Below are positions 8,648-16,913 of a DNA stretch of 64,000 nt, piece by piece (position 1 is the first letter of the stretch; each line of letters begins with the position of its first letter). The notes under the pieces are model-generated. The model was given only the letters and a program-made list of their open reading frames with translations, was not told the origin of the DNA and did not search any database. Source of the DNA: Siminovitchia fordii DSM 16014 = CIP 108821 (GTDB lineage: Bacteria > Bacillota > Bacilli > Bacillales > Bacillaceae_C); NCBI RefSeq assembly GCF_000374565.1, contig NZ_KB894690.1, forward strand, positions 62,001 through 126,000, in the 5' to 3' direction. The translations under genes and the position numbers were made by a program.

Positions 8648-9476
8648 GCCCGTGCTAAAAGTAGTGAACTTGAGAAAACAATATGGTTCAGGCTGTGATC
8701 ATTGTGATGACGGACACGAAGTTACTTGGGAGAAAAACAGTTGCCCTGAATGCGGGACTGTCTATGCCTGCAATGATGTATCGTTTGAATTGTATCCCGG
8801 TGAAATTTTAGGAGTCGTCGGTGAGAGTGGGAGTGGAAAATCCACGATGATGAAGTGCCTGTATTTCGACAATGAGGTGACTTCGGGGGAGGCATATATC
8901 AGTTCATACAATAATGGCGAGACAAATGTCTTTGAAGAGTCATCCCAGCAATTGCGCCATATACGGAATACCATTCTTGGTATGATCTATCAAAATCCGG
9001 TATTGGGATTGAAAATGGATTTCTCATCCATCGGCAACATTGCAGAAAAAATGATTGCTGCGGGTAACCGCAACGTGGAGTATATGGAAAATCGAAGCAA
9101 AGCGCTTCTAAAGCATGTTCACATACCGATTTCCCGTATCAAAGACGAACCGAGGAAATTTTCCGGAGGGATGCAGCAACGTGTTCAAATTGCCAAGGCC
9201 TTATCGAATGAACCACCAATTCTATTGTTGGATGAAGTGACGACAGGCCTTGATTTATCTGTACAAGCGAGTGTATTGGATCTAATCAAAACGATCCGGC
9301 AGGAGTTGGGAATCAGCATGATTGTTGTTTCGCATGATTTGGCAGTCATTCGTATGTTGGCTGATCGGACAATCGTCATGTTGGACGGAAAGATTATAGA
9401 GCAGGGATTGACAGATCAAATTTTGGAAAATCCACAGCATGAATATACCCAGCAACTTGTTTACTCACTGATTTAA
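8637..9476 (+). CDS. phnK: C-P lyase ABC-type ATPase PhnK, with CxxC..CxxC insert
   Basis: 279 residues. PhnK is an ABC ATPase that docks on the PhnGHIJ core, not a transporter component. Walker A is GESGSGKST, the signature is FSGGMQQRVQIA and Walker B is PILLLDEVTT, with the switch His in VVSHDLAV. Between strand 1 and Walker A lies an insert with cysteines at residues 20, 23, 36 and 39 (C-x2-C-x12-C-x2-C), like a zinc knuckle; the E. coli protein as I recall it lacks this. ATG 8637 is preferred over TTG 8631 because GAGGTGA at 8621-8627 is then 9 nt away. Overlaps phnJ. Confidence 0.93.
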   Translation: MQDKPVLKVVNLRKQYGSGCDHCDDGHEVTWEKNSCPECGTVYACNDVSFELYPGEILGVVGESGSGKSTMMKCLYFDNEVTSGEAYISSYNNGETNVFEESSQQLRHIRNTILGMIYQNPVLGLKMDFSSIGNIAEKMIAAGNRNVEYMENRSKALLKHVHIPISRIKDEPRKFSGGMQQRVQIAKALSNEPPILLLDEVTTGLDLSVQASVLDLIKTIRQELGISMIVVSHDLAVIRMLADRTIVMLDGKIIEQGLTDQILENPQHEYTQQLVYSLI

Positions 9477-9488
9477 CGGAGGGATTTT

Positions 9489-10664
9489 GTGTATTTACTG
9501 ATGAATGGCCAAGTTGTTTTAGAGGACCGGATTGTCGACAAGCATGCAGTGGTGATTGAAAATGATTGCATTGTCGCCGTTATTCCGGAACAGGATGCTG
9601 CAAAGTACAAACACTATCAAATATTGGATGCAAACGGCGGATATATATCACCAGGATTCGTCGATATCCATTCAGATTATATAGAAGGGATTGTTTCCCC
9701 TCGCCCATCGACACTGATGGACTTCAATATGGGGATTCGGGAAGCGGAACGCATCCTGATCAGTCATGGGATCACTACCATGTTCCACTCGCTGTCAATC
9801 TATAAAGATGACGGGTTCAGCCATAAACCGATCCGTAATCCGAAAAATGTGAATCGGCTCATTCATGCAATCAATGAAACTCATACAAGCGAGCATTTGA
9901 TCCGAAATCGAATGCATGCAAGATTTGAGATTGACAACATCGAGCAAGTGGATGCATTCATACAAAACATCCAGGATGAGAAAGTGCATTTGATTTCCTT
10001 TATGGATCATACGCCAGGGCAGGGACAGTATCGGAATCTGGAAATCTACCGTGAAACATTAAAAGGCTATAGTGATATTACTGATGCTGAGATAGATGAA
10101 ATCATTACTAATGGAATGAAGAAAGACAAAATAACACTTGAACAGATTAAGGAAATAAGCCAATTGGCTTTGGAAAAAAATATTGCGATTGCTTCCCATG
10201 ATGACGATGAAATGGAGAAACTGTCCCTTGTCAAAAGTTATGGTACCTCTATCAGTGAATTTCCAACAACACTTGAAGTGGCAAAGAAAGCAAAAGAAAT
10301 GGGTTTATGGACAATTGCCGGTGCTCCGAATGTCATGCTGGGTGGCTCGCATTCCGGTAACTTATGCGCAACAGAAGCTATTCGTGAAGATGCCATTGAT
10401 ATTTTGTGCAGCGATTATTATCCACCTGCCCTATTACACTCCATTTTTCTGCTTGGCGAAAAAAAAGGACAGGACTTGCACAAAATGTTTCAGCTTGTCA
10501 CATTAAATCCGGCCAAAGCGGTGCGAATCGATGATCAAATCGGCTCTATCAAGGAAGGGAAGAAAGCGGATATTATCATTATAGAAAGAATGGATGATGG
10601 TTTCCCAGTGGTAACAGCAGCCTTTGTAGATGGAAAACTGATGACAAGGACGAATTATCGATGA
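9489..10664 (+). CDS. phnM: Alpha-D-ribose 1-methylphosphonate 5-triphosphate diphosphatase PhnM
   Basis: 391 residues, standard for PhnM, an amidohydrolase-fold enzyme that removes pyrophosphate from the ribose-1-phosphonate 5-triphosphate to give the PhnJ substrate. Metal-site and signature segments: GFVDIHSDYIEG, SFMDHTPGQGQYR, IASHDDDE and GAPNVMLGGSHSGN. It starts with GTG at 9489, with GGAGGG at 9478-9483 at proper distance. The stop overlaps the next start (ATGA). Confidence 0.93.
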   Translation: MYLLMNGQVVLEDRIVDKHAVVIENDCIVAVIPEQDAAKYKHYQILDANGGYISPGFVDIHSDYIEGIVSPRPSTLMDFNMGIREAERILISHGITTMFHSLSIYKDDGFSHKPIRNPKNVNRLIHAINETHTSEHLIRNRMHARFEIDNIEQVDAFIQNIQDEKVHLISFMDHTPGQGQYRNLEIYRETLKGYSDITDAEIDEIITNGMKKDKITLEQIKEISQLALEKNIAIASHDDDEMEKLSLVKSYGTSISEFPTTLEVAKKAKEMGLWTIAGAPNVMLGGSHSGNLCATEAIREDAIDILCSDYYPPALLHSIFLLGEKKGQDLHKMFQLVTLNPAKAVRIDDQIGSIKEGKKADIIIIERMDDGFPVVTAAFVDGKLMTRTNYR

Positions 10665-11293
10665 ACACAAAAGAAGTGAGATTGGGAAATGAACCATTTA
10701 TCCACGACCATGTGATGCTGAAAAATGTAGAGTTCGGGAAATACAATGAAGTGGGCACGTATAACTTTTTTGAAAATGTCACTTTTGGTGATTATTCCTA
10801 TACTGGTCAGTTCTGCTTCATTCAAAATGCAGTGATAGGAAAATTTTCCAATATTGCAGCAATGGTACGAATCGGCCCTACTGATCATCCTTATGAAAGG
10901 CCGTCACTCCACCACTTCACTTATCGCAAGAAAATGTTCGGGTTCAGCGAGCAGGATGATTGGGAGTTTTTTGAGCGGCGTGTGAGTCGCACAGCTTTCA
11001 TCGGTCATGATACATGGATTGGACACGGAGCAATTATACAGCCGGATGTCACGATTGGAAATGGAGCGGTTATCGGCAGTGGTGCCATTGTAACAAAAGA
11101 CATTCCTCCTTATGCCATTGCTGTCGGAGTCCCGGCAAAAGTCATTAAATATCGGTTTGCCCCTGAGGTTATTGAGAGTCTCCAAGCTATCCAGTGGTGG
11201 GACTGGCCTTACGAAAAAATCAAAGAATCTTTGAATGATTTCCACCTGGATATTAAACAGTTCATAAAAAAACATGACGGGAGGAAAGAATAG
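10661..11293 (+). CDS. Hexapeptide-repeat acetyltransferase of the phosphonate operon
   Basis: 210 residues. A left-handed beta-helix transferase with irregular hexapeptide repeats, including HDTWIGHGAIIQPDVTIGNGAVIGSGAIVTKD and a C-terminal YAIAVGVPAKVIKYRF. It fits the hexapeptide acetyltransferase family known from phn operons (sometimes called the DapH/phnAcT type). The acceptor is unproved; aminoalkylphosphonates, as for PhnO, are a reasonable guess. ATG overlaps the phnM stop by 4 bp, and phnL starts 0 bp after its stop, so it is firmly inside the operon. Confidence 0.85.
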   Translation: MNTKEVRLGNEPFIHDHVMLKNVEFGKYNEVGTYNFFENVTFGDYSYTGQFCFIQNAVIGKFSNIAAMVRIGPTDHPYERPSLHHFTYRKKMFGFSEQDDWEFFERRVSRTAFIGHDTWIGHGAIIQPDVTIGNGAVIGSGAIVTKDIPPYAIAVGVPAKVIKYRFAPEVIESLQAIQWWDWPYEKIKESLNDFHLDIKQFIKKHDGRKE

Positions 11294-12004
11294 ATGACCC
11301 GATTACTGGAAGTCAAATCTATCTATAAATCATTCATGGTTCATCATATTGGAAAGAAAATACATGCAGTGAATGACATCAGTTTTTCATTGGATGAAGG
11401 CAAATTCATTGGAATAATCGGTAAAAGCGGCAGCGGAAAATCCACCATTCTGAAACTGATTTATCGAACATATTTACCTGAGCGCGGTGAAATTATGTAT
11501 AACTCAGAGCGTTTCGGAAAAATCGATTTAATGAAAGCTTCTGAAAGAGACATGATTTATTTACGCCAAAATGAAATCGGCTATGTTTCACAGTTTTTAA
11601 GTGCCATGCCAAGAACGACGGCCCGTGAAATTGTTGAACAATCCGTATTGGAAATGGGAAGGACACAGGAGGAAGCAAAAGTGATTGCGGCAGAAGCACT
11701 GACTCATTTTGACTTGGATCCAGGGCTATGGGATAACTATCCTGTCACTTTTTCGGGCGGTGAAAAGCTCAGACTCAATATTGCCAGTGCCATTGTGAAA
11801 AAGCCTCGGTTATTGCTGCTTGATGAGCCTACAGCAAGCTTGGATGATGCTTCAAAGTTAAAGGTCCGAAAAGCTATTGAAAAGTTGAAAGATGAAGGAA
11901 CGACACTCATTGGCATCTTCCATGACCTGGAATTTATGGAAGGGTTATGCGACAAAGTGTTCGACTTTCAAAAAGGGGAGTGTTTGGAAGGAGTAGGGGC
12001 ATGA
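11294..12004 (+). CDS. phnL: C-P lyase ABC-type ATPase PhnL
   Basis: 236 residues. PhnL is the second ABC ATPase of the C-P lyase system and is needed for phosphonate coupling to the nucleotide. Walker A GKSGSGKST, signature FSGGEKLRLNIA and Walker B PRLLLLDEPT are all present. HAVNDISFSLDEGKFIGIIG and ARTTAREIVEQSVLEMG are typical of PhnL. GAGGAAAG sits before the ATG. The end overlaps the PHP gene by 4 bp (ATGA). Confidence 0.92.
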   Translation: MTRLLEVKSIYKSFMVHHIGKKIHAVNDISFSLDEGKFIGIIGKSGSGKSTILKLIYRTYLPERGEIMYNSERFGKIDLMKASERDMIYLRQNEIGYVSQFLSAMPRTTAREIVEQSVLEMGRTQEEAKVIAAEALTHFDLDPGLWDNYPVTFSGGEKLRLNIASAIVKKPRLLLLDEPTASLDDASKLKVRKAIEKLKDEGTTLIGIFHDLEFMEGLCDKVFDFQKGECLEGVGA

Positions 12005-12831
12005 AAGCTGATTTGCATGTGCACTCCAATTATTCCGACGGCTCGAATACAGTGGAAGAAATCATGGAGATGGCTGAACAAAAAGGGATTACACATATCA
12101 GTCTTGTCGACCATGACACTGTTCAGGGCATTGAGCATGCCCAAGAGGCAGGAGCAAGCAGAGGGATTACGGTGATTCCGGCTGTTGAAATCTCAGCCTA
12201 TGATTTTAAGAGAAACCGAAAAGTGCATATATTGGGCTATGCCTTTAACAAAGAGGCGGAACATATTCAAAGACTATGCACTCCATTGCTTCAAAGAAGG
12301 CATGAAAACTCCTTGTGGCAGGTGGAGCAGCTCCAGAGGAACGGCTTTCAGGTGGAACTCGACGAGGTCAAAAAGCAGGCGGCTCAAGGGGGGATCATTT
12401 ATAAACAGCATATCATGGCTTGTTTGACTGATGCCCATTTTTCCACACAAGAATATAAGCACATGTATAAAAGTCTTTTCAAAGGGGACGGAATTTGTGC
12501 CCGTGATATTAAGTATGTCGATGCCAATGATGCTGTTAAAGCGATTAAACGCGACGGGGGCTATGCCGTTCTAGCTCATCCGGGCCAGCTGGATTCATTT
12601 GACATGATACCTGAACTTGTACAAAGCGGGCTGGATGGTATTGAACGCAATCATTATGATCACATAGTCCAGGATATTGTAAAAGTAGAGTCCTACGCAG
12701 CTGAATACAGGTTGTTCATGACTGGCGGAAGTGATTATCATGGTGATTTTGGCACGCCTATAGAGATTGGAGATTTTGACAGTCCTGTCAAATCCATTCA
12801 ATTATTATTTTCAAATATCAAGGTATTGTAA
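12001..12831 (+). CDS. PHP-domain phosphodiesterase (PhnPP-like, replacing PhnP)
   Basis: 276 residues with the PHP metal-site motifs MKADLHVHSNYSDGS, LVDHDTVQG, PAVEIS, VLAHPGQ and GGSDYHGDFG. In C-P lyase operons such proteins (PhnPP, described in Eggerthella) open the 5-phosphoribosyl 1,2-cyclic phosphate made by PhnJ, the step done by the unrelated metallo-beta-lactamase PhnP in E. coli. No phnP is present in the operon, supporting that role (inference). ATG 12001 is chosen over an in-frame upstream ATG at 11947, which lies inside phnL, because GGAG precedes it and the family starts at the DLHVHS strand. Confidence 0.85.
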   Translation: MKADLHVHSNYSDGSNTVEEIMEMAEQKGITHISLVDHDTVQGIEHAQEAGASRGITVIPAVEISAYDFKRNRKVHILGYAFNKEAEHIQRLCTPLLQRRHENSLWQVEQLQRNGFQVELDEVKKQAAQGGIIYKQHIMACLTDAHFSTQEYKHMYKSLFKGDGICARDIKYVDANDAVKAIKRDGGYAVLAHPGQLDSFDMIPELVQSGLDGIERNHYDHIVQDIVKVESYAAEYRLFMTGGSDYHGDFGTPIEIGDFDSPVKSIQLLFSNIKVL

Positions 12832-12991
12832 AAGATTGATAAAGAGTGTGTAAATCGCCCTTACTTCCCCGGGAAATATGTTTGAATAAAGGTAAAGGGA
12901 CTTCTCATCCATTGGATAGAAGTAGTTCAGTAGACAGGGAAACAGATGAATGATGGCTGTAAAAAGAACGATTAACCTAAAGGAGAGAATC

Positions 12992-14014
12992 ATGAAGAAG
13001 TCAATTTTATCAATTATAATGTTAATTTTTCTTTCTACGATTCTTGGTGCTTGTTCAGGTGAGAAGTCAGCTAGTTCAAAAGAAATTACAATGGTATGGT
13101 ATCCGAACGAATCCGGTAATGATTTGAAGGACGCCCGTGATGAGATTGGCAAAATCATAGAAGGTGCGACTGGAAGAAAGGTGGAACATAAATTAACAAC
13201 AGATTATGCAGTGGCTATTGAAACGATCGCCAATGGCAAAGCCGAATTAGCTTTCATGGGTGCCCAAGGCTATATAGAAGCGAGAAGTAAAAATGATAAT
13301 ATTGAACCTCTTGTGGTTCCAAGTGGTGCATCAGGAACCTTGGATGATGCTGTTTATTATAGCTGGCTTGCAGTAAGAGCTGGAGATACCGATAAGTATA
13401 AAACGAACGGCGAATACTCAATTGATAACATTGTAGGTTCTAAATTCTCTTTCGTATCAAACAGCTCTACTTCGGGATTCAAAGTACCGTCAAGTGATAT
13501 CATTGCTCATTTTTCAAAACAAGATCAATGGAAGGACTTGATGCCTGAGGATTTAATGGAGGGAGGAAAGTTTTTTAAAGAAGTATTATATGGGGATTCC
13601 CATCAAGGTTCGGCTGTAAATCTGCTGAGCAATCGTGCAGATGTAGCTGCGTTCTGTGATACATGTGTCGCTAACTATGTAGAACTGGCAGACGGTGAAG
13701 AAAATCGCCCAGGTTCAACCTATAAGGTTAGTGAGAATGCAGCGGAGCCATTCAACACTGTTCCAGGTGAGGAATTCACACTAATCAGTGTCACTCCTGT
13801 ATTGAATGCCCCGTTTGTAGCGAATATGGAAAGCTTGAATCAAGAAGATTTCGAAAAAATCCAAGAGGCATTCACTTCTGATGAAGTCGCAAACAATGAG
13901 AAGATTTTTGTCAAAGGCGAGGCAGAGACAGGACTTTTCAAGAAGACGGATCAGGAAAAATTTGTAGAAACGGATGACGCATGGTTTGATCCAATCCGTG
14001 AACTGTCAAAATAG
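12992..14014 (+). CDS. phnD: Phosphonate ABC transporter substrate-binding lipoprotein PhnD
   Basis: 340 residues. A signal peptide ends in the lipobox LGAC (Cys about 20), so the mature protein is membrane-anchored outside the cell. The body is a type II periplasmic-binding fold: ITMVWYPNESGNDLKDARDEI, a KAELAFMGAQGYIEA segment and FVSNSSTSGFKVPS, typical of PhnD proteins that bind phosphonates. ATG 12992 follows AAAGGAGAG; an in-frame ATG at 12950 has no ribosome site. It sits 160 bp after the PHP gene and is the first transporter gene. Confidence 0.92.
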   Translation: MKKSILSIIMLIFLSTILGACSGEKSASSKEITMVWYPNESGNDLKDARDEIGKIIEGATGRKVEHKLTTDYAVAIETIANGKAELAFMGAQGYIEARSKNDNIEPLVVPSGASGTLDDAVYYSWLAVRAGDTDKYKTNGEYSIDNIVGSKFSFVSNSSTSGFKVPSSDIIAHFSKQDQWKDLMPEDLMEGGKFFKEVLYGDSHQGSAVNLLSNRADVAAFCDTCVANYVELADGEENRPGSTYKVSENAAEPFNTVPGEEFTLISVTPVLNAPFVANMESLNQEDFEKIQEAFTSDEVANNEKIFVKGEAETGLFKKTDQEKFVETDDAWFDPIRELSK

Positions 14015-14037
14015 AATACGTTAGTGGAACAGCTTGC

Positions 14038-14072
14038 AAGGAGCGTATTCACCAAATGCCTATACGCTCCTT
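14038..14072 (+). terminator. Intra-operon hairpin after phnD
   Basis: A perfect 11-bp stem (AAGGAGCGTAT at 14038-14048, complement at 14062-14072) with a 13-base loop, without a proper T-run. In the gap between the binding-protein gene and the ATPase gene it more likely stabilises the phnD 3' end or partly attenuates phnCE than ends the transcript. Confidence 0.6.
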
Positions 14073-14106
14073 TGATTTGAAAAAACAAAACCGAGGAGTT
14101 GTATGA

Positions 14107-14871
14107 ATGTCTTTTTTGGCAGTGAACAATATCTCTAAACAATATGAAAAAGATAAACAAGTATTGTCAGATGTCAGTTTCGATATTACAAGCGGGGAGT
14201 TTGTTTCAATTATCGGGCCGTCCGGAGCCGGAAAATCCACTTTGCTCCGCTGTATCAATCGAATGGTGGATATTGAAGATGGCCAGATTGTTTTTCAGGA
14301 TGTTGATGTGATGTCTTTGTCCAAAAGGGAGCTTCGTAAACATCGGACCCAAATCGGCATGATCTTTCAACATTATAATCTGGTATCACGTTTGACAGTG
14401 ATTGAAAATGTGTTACATGGCAGATTGGGGTATAAGACAACCCTTCAAGGTGTATTGACCCGGTTCACTGAGAAAGAGAAGGCAGATGCATTTTCACTTC
14501 TGAAAAAGCTTGGCATGCAGGAACATGCGTATAAAAGATGTGATCAGTTAAGCGGCGGACAGAAACAGCGTGTAGGCATTGCCCGTGCCCTTATACAGCA
14601 CCCGCAAATATTGTTGTGCGACGAACCGATTGCATCGTTGGATCCGAATGCTTCCAAAGTGATCATGGACCATTTACAAAGCATATCCAAGGAAATGAAT
14701 ATCACTTGCATTGTTAATTTGCACCAGGTTGACGTCGCGAAGCGGTATTCGGACCGGATTATCGGATTAAACGGCGGAAAGGTCGTTTATGATGGTAAGC
14801 CTGATGGCTTGACCTCTAACGTCATCCATCGAATTTACGGATCCGAGGCGGGAAATCTGATCATGGAGTAG
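14107..14871 (+). CDS. phnC: Phosphonate ABC transporter ATPase PhnC
   Basis: 254 residues. Walker A GPSGAGKST, Q-loop MIFQHYNLV, signature LSGGQKQRVGIARAL, Walker B ILLCDEPIASLDP and the switch VNLHQVD. The NLHQVD segment and the RLTVIENVLHGRLG motif are typical of the PhnC branch. It energises the PhnE channels and starts after a 92-bp gap that contains the hairpin; phnE follows after 10 bp. Confidence 0.92.
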   Translation: MSFLAVNNISKQYEKDKQVLSDVSFDITSGEFVSIIGPSGAGKSTLLRCINRMVDIEDGQIVFQDVDVMSLSKRELRKHRTQIGMIFQHYNLVSRLTVIENVLHGRLGYKTTLQGVLTRFTEKEKADAFSLLKKLGMQEHAYKRCDQLSGGQKQRVGIARALIQHPQILLCDEPIASLDPNASKVIMDHLQSISKEMNITCIVNLHQVDVAKRYSDRIIGLNGGKVVYDGKPDGLTSNVIHRIYGSEAGNLIME

Positions 14872-14881
14872 GAGGAGATCA

Positions 14882-15667
14882 ATGGATATCGAAGTGTTCA
14901 GAAGGAAAAAAAGGCAATTTACCATATTTGCTCTCGTGATGGTCGGGATTACACTCCTTTCATCCAAAATGACAGATTTCGACTTTATCCATAGTCTCTT
15001 ATCCATCCCCGAGGCTTTTAAATGGATGGCATCAAATCTTTTTATCACAAGCGAGTCATTGGAGAAGATGCCTTCCATTATGGATAAGTTATTCGAAACT
15101 ATTTTTTTGTCCATCGCCGCTACGACTACTGCCAGTGTCTTTTCTTTATTACTGGCATTATTAGGATCACAGACAACAAAGGTGAATAATATTTTCAGTA
15201 CATTAAGCCGACTCATAGCCTCAGTATTCAGGAATATCCCTATAGTCGCCTGGGCGCTGATTTTGCTGTTGTCCTTTGGACAAAATGCTCTAACGGGCTA
15301 TTTTGCACTGTTTTTGGCTACATTAGGGTTTTTGACCCGTGCATTTACAGAAACCATAGATGAAACGGGCAAAGCATCAGTTGAGGCGCTTCAAGCTACA
15401 GGTGCCAATTATTTTCAAGTAGTAGCAAAAGCAGTGATCCCGGAATGTTCTCCTCAAATCATCAGCTGGATTCTGTTTATGATCGAAACAAATATCCGAA
15501 GTTCCACACTGATCGGCATTTTAACCGGAACTGGGATCGGGTTTGCATTTGATTTGTATTACAAAAGTATGAACTATAACGTGCTAAGTCTCATCACGAT
15601 CAGTATTGTCGCTGTTGTTATAGCGATCGAGCTGGTTTCAAACTATGTCAGGAGGGTTATTTTATAA
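14882..15667 (+). CDS. phnE: Phosphonate ABC transporter permease PhnE (first)
   Basis: 261 residues with about six membrane helices and the binding-protein-dependent permease coupling loop around EALQATGANYFQVVAKAVIPECSPQIISW. GGAGGAGATC just precedes ATG 14882. It forms the membrane channel with the next gene. The presence of two different phnE genes suggests a heterodimeric channel, as in several Gram-positive phosphonate transporters. Confidence 0.9.
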   Translation: MDIEVFRRKKRQFTIFALVMVGITLLSSKMTDFDFIHSLLSIPEAFKWMASNLFITSESLEKMPSIMDKLFETIFLSIAATTTASVFSLLLALLGSQTTKVNNIFSTLSRLIASVFRNIPIVAWALILLLSFGQNALTGYFALFLATLGFLTRAFTETIDETGKASVEALQATGANYFQVVAKAVIPECSPQIISWILFMIETNIRSSTLIGILTGTGIGFAFDLYYKSMNYNVLSLITISIVAVVIAIELVSNYVRRVIL

Positions 15668-15668
15668 A

Positions 15669-16529
15669 ATGATCACCTTAAAAGGCAACCCGACTTTTGA
15701 TATGATGACTACCAATTCGGGGAAAATAAAAATTACGAATTGGAACAAGCCCAAGATTGTGATGACTGGAACTTTTATTGTCCTGGTGTTTCTTACCATT
15801 TATGGATTTTTGACGTTTAACTATAATAATATTCATTTGCTAGAGGCTATTGCCGCTACAATTGATAATTTAAAGATTGTATTTTTGCAGCCTTCCCTCA
15901 ATAACTTCTCCTTGCCAGAAGCTCTATATCAAATTACTTTGACGATCGGCTTGGCATTTCTAGCCACGATAGCGGGTGCAGTTATATCTTTGTTCATTGG
16001 TTTATTTGCCGCTAAAAATCTGGCGCCAAAACCAATTGCGAATGCAATCATCGTGATCATGGCTTTTATTCGGTCTGTGCCAACAGTATTATGGGTACTG
16101 ATATTTGCGATTGCTGCAGGGCTCGGCAGTGAAGCCGCAGTCTTGGGAATGCTGCTTCATACCGTTGCATTCCTAGTCAAGGCTTTTGCTGAATCGTTTG
16201 AAGATCTGGATTTAGGGATTATTGAGGCATTGCGCGCTAGCGGAGCAAATTGGTGGCAAGTCATTACGAACGCAGTGCTCCCTTCCTCTGCAACATCTCT
16301 CTTATCCTGGACATTTCTCCGCTTCGAAACAAATTTTACCGTTGCTGTTGCAATGGGTGCCGCGGCAGGAGCCGGTGGAATTGGTTTCGAATTATTCATG
16401 GCGTCAAGCTTCTATTTTGACCTCCGAGAAGTAGGGTTTATCACTTATGCGATCCTTCTTGTCGCTGTTTTATTGGAGCTGTCTTCTACACAAATAAAGA
16501 AACGATATCTTATGAAAGAATCCGTATAA
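15669..16529 (+). CDS. phnE: Phosphonate ABC transporter permease PhnE (second)
   Basis: 286 residues, six or so membrane helices, coupling loop EALRASGANWWQVITNAVLPSSATSLLSW. An in-frame ATG at 15645 lies upstream of AGGAGGG (15650-15656), so that site should drive ATG 15669 (12-nt spacing, slightly long). The start falls just after the stop of the first permease. Last gene of the phn operon; a terminator follows at 16560. Confidence 0.9.
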   Translation: MITLKGNPTFDMMTTNSGKIKITNWNKPKIVMTGTFIVLVFLTIYGFLTFNYNNIHLLEAIAATIDNLKIVFLQPSLNNFSLPEALYQITLTIGLAFLATIAGAVISLFIGLFAAKNLAPKPIANAIIVIMAFIRSVPTVLWVLIFAIAAGLGSEAAVLGMLLHTVAFLVKAFAESFEDLDLGIIEALRASGANWWQVITNAVLPSSATSLLSWTFLRFETNFTVAVAMGAAAGAGGIGFELFMASSFYFDLREVGFITYAILLVAVLLELSSTQIKKRYLMKESV

Positions 16530-16559
16530 CGGGTTTCTGATCATGTGTTAAGGGGAATC

Positions 16560-16595
16560 GGGGCTTTCTTCCATTTCAAGGAGGCCTCTTTTTTT
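16560..16595 (+). terminator. Terminator of the phn operon
   Basis: An 11-bp stem with three G-U pairs (GGGGCTTTCTT at 16560-16570 with AAGGAGGCCTC at 16578-16588) is followed directly by TTTTTTT. Confidence 0.75.
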
Positions 16596-16913
16596 ATGTC
16601 TCCTATAGCAAGGAAGTTTAAAAAAATGGAGTATCATCAAAATACATGGCCATTCTTGCTTGCAATATAATTAGTGAGTAACTAGACTGTTGCGGCACAA
16701 AATGGTAAGGGGAAACAGGTTGGGCGGGATTCAGAGGATTTTTCAGGCCGTTACCGTTGAGCAATCAATGCAAATGACAATGACATGCTTGAGCAGCTTT
16801 TCAGGCATTGTTATTATGGTATTTAATTTGTGGAATATGTTTCTTTATAAATTTTATAACACCTTAAAGCTCAGAGTCGTTTGGTATAAAAATTTATATA
16901 CAGGAGAAATAAA
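16596..16913. other. Intergenic region, no supported gene
   Basis: About 320 bp between the phn terminator and the next regulator gene. It is AT-rich toward its right end (16830-16900), which probably holds the promoter for the GAF/PucR gene, but no clear -35/-10 pair was found. An open frame from 16690 lacks a ribosome site and family resemblance. Confidence 0.5.
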
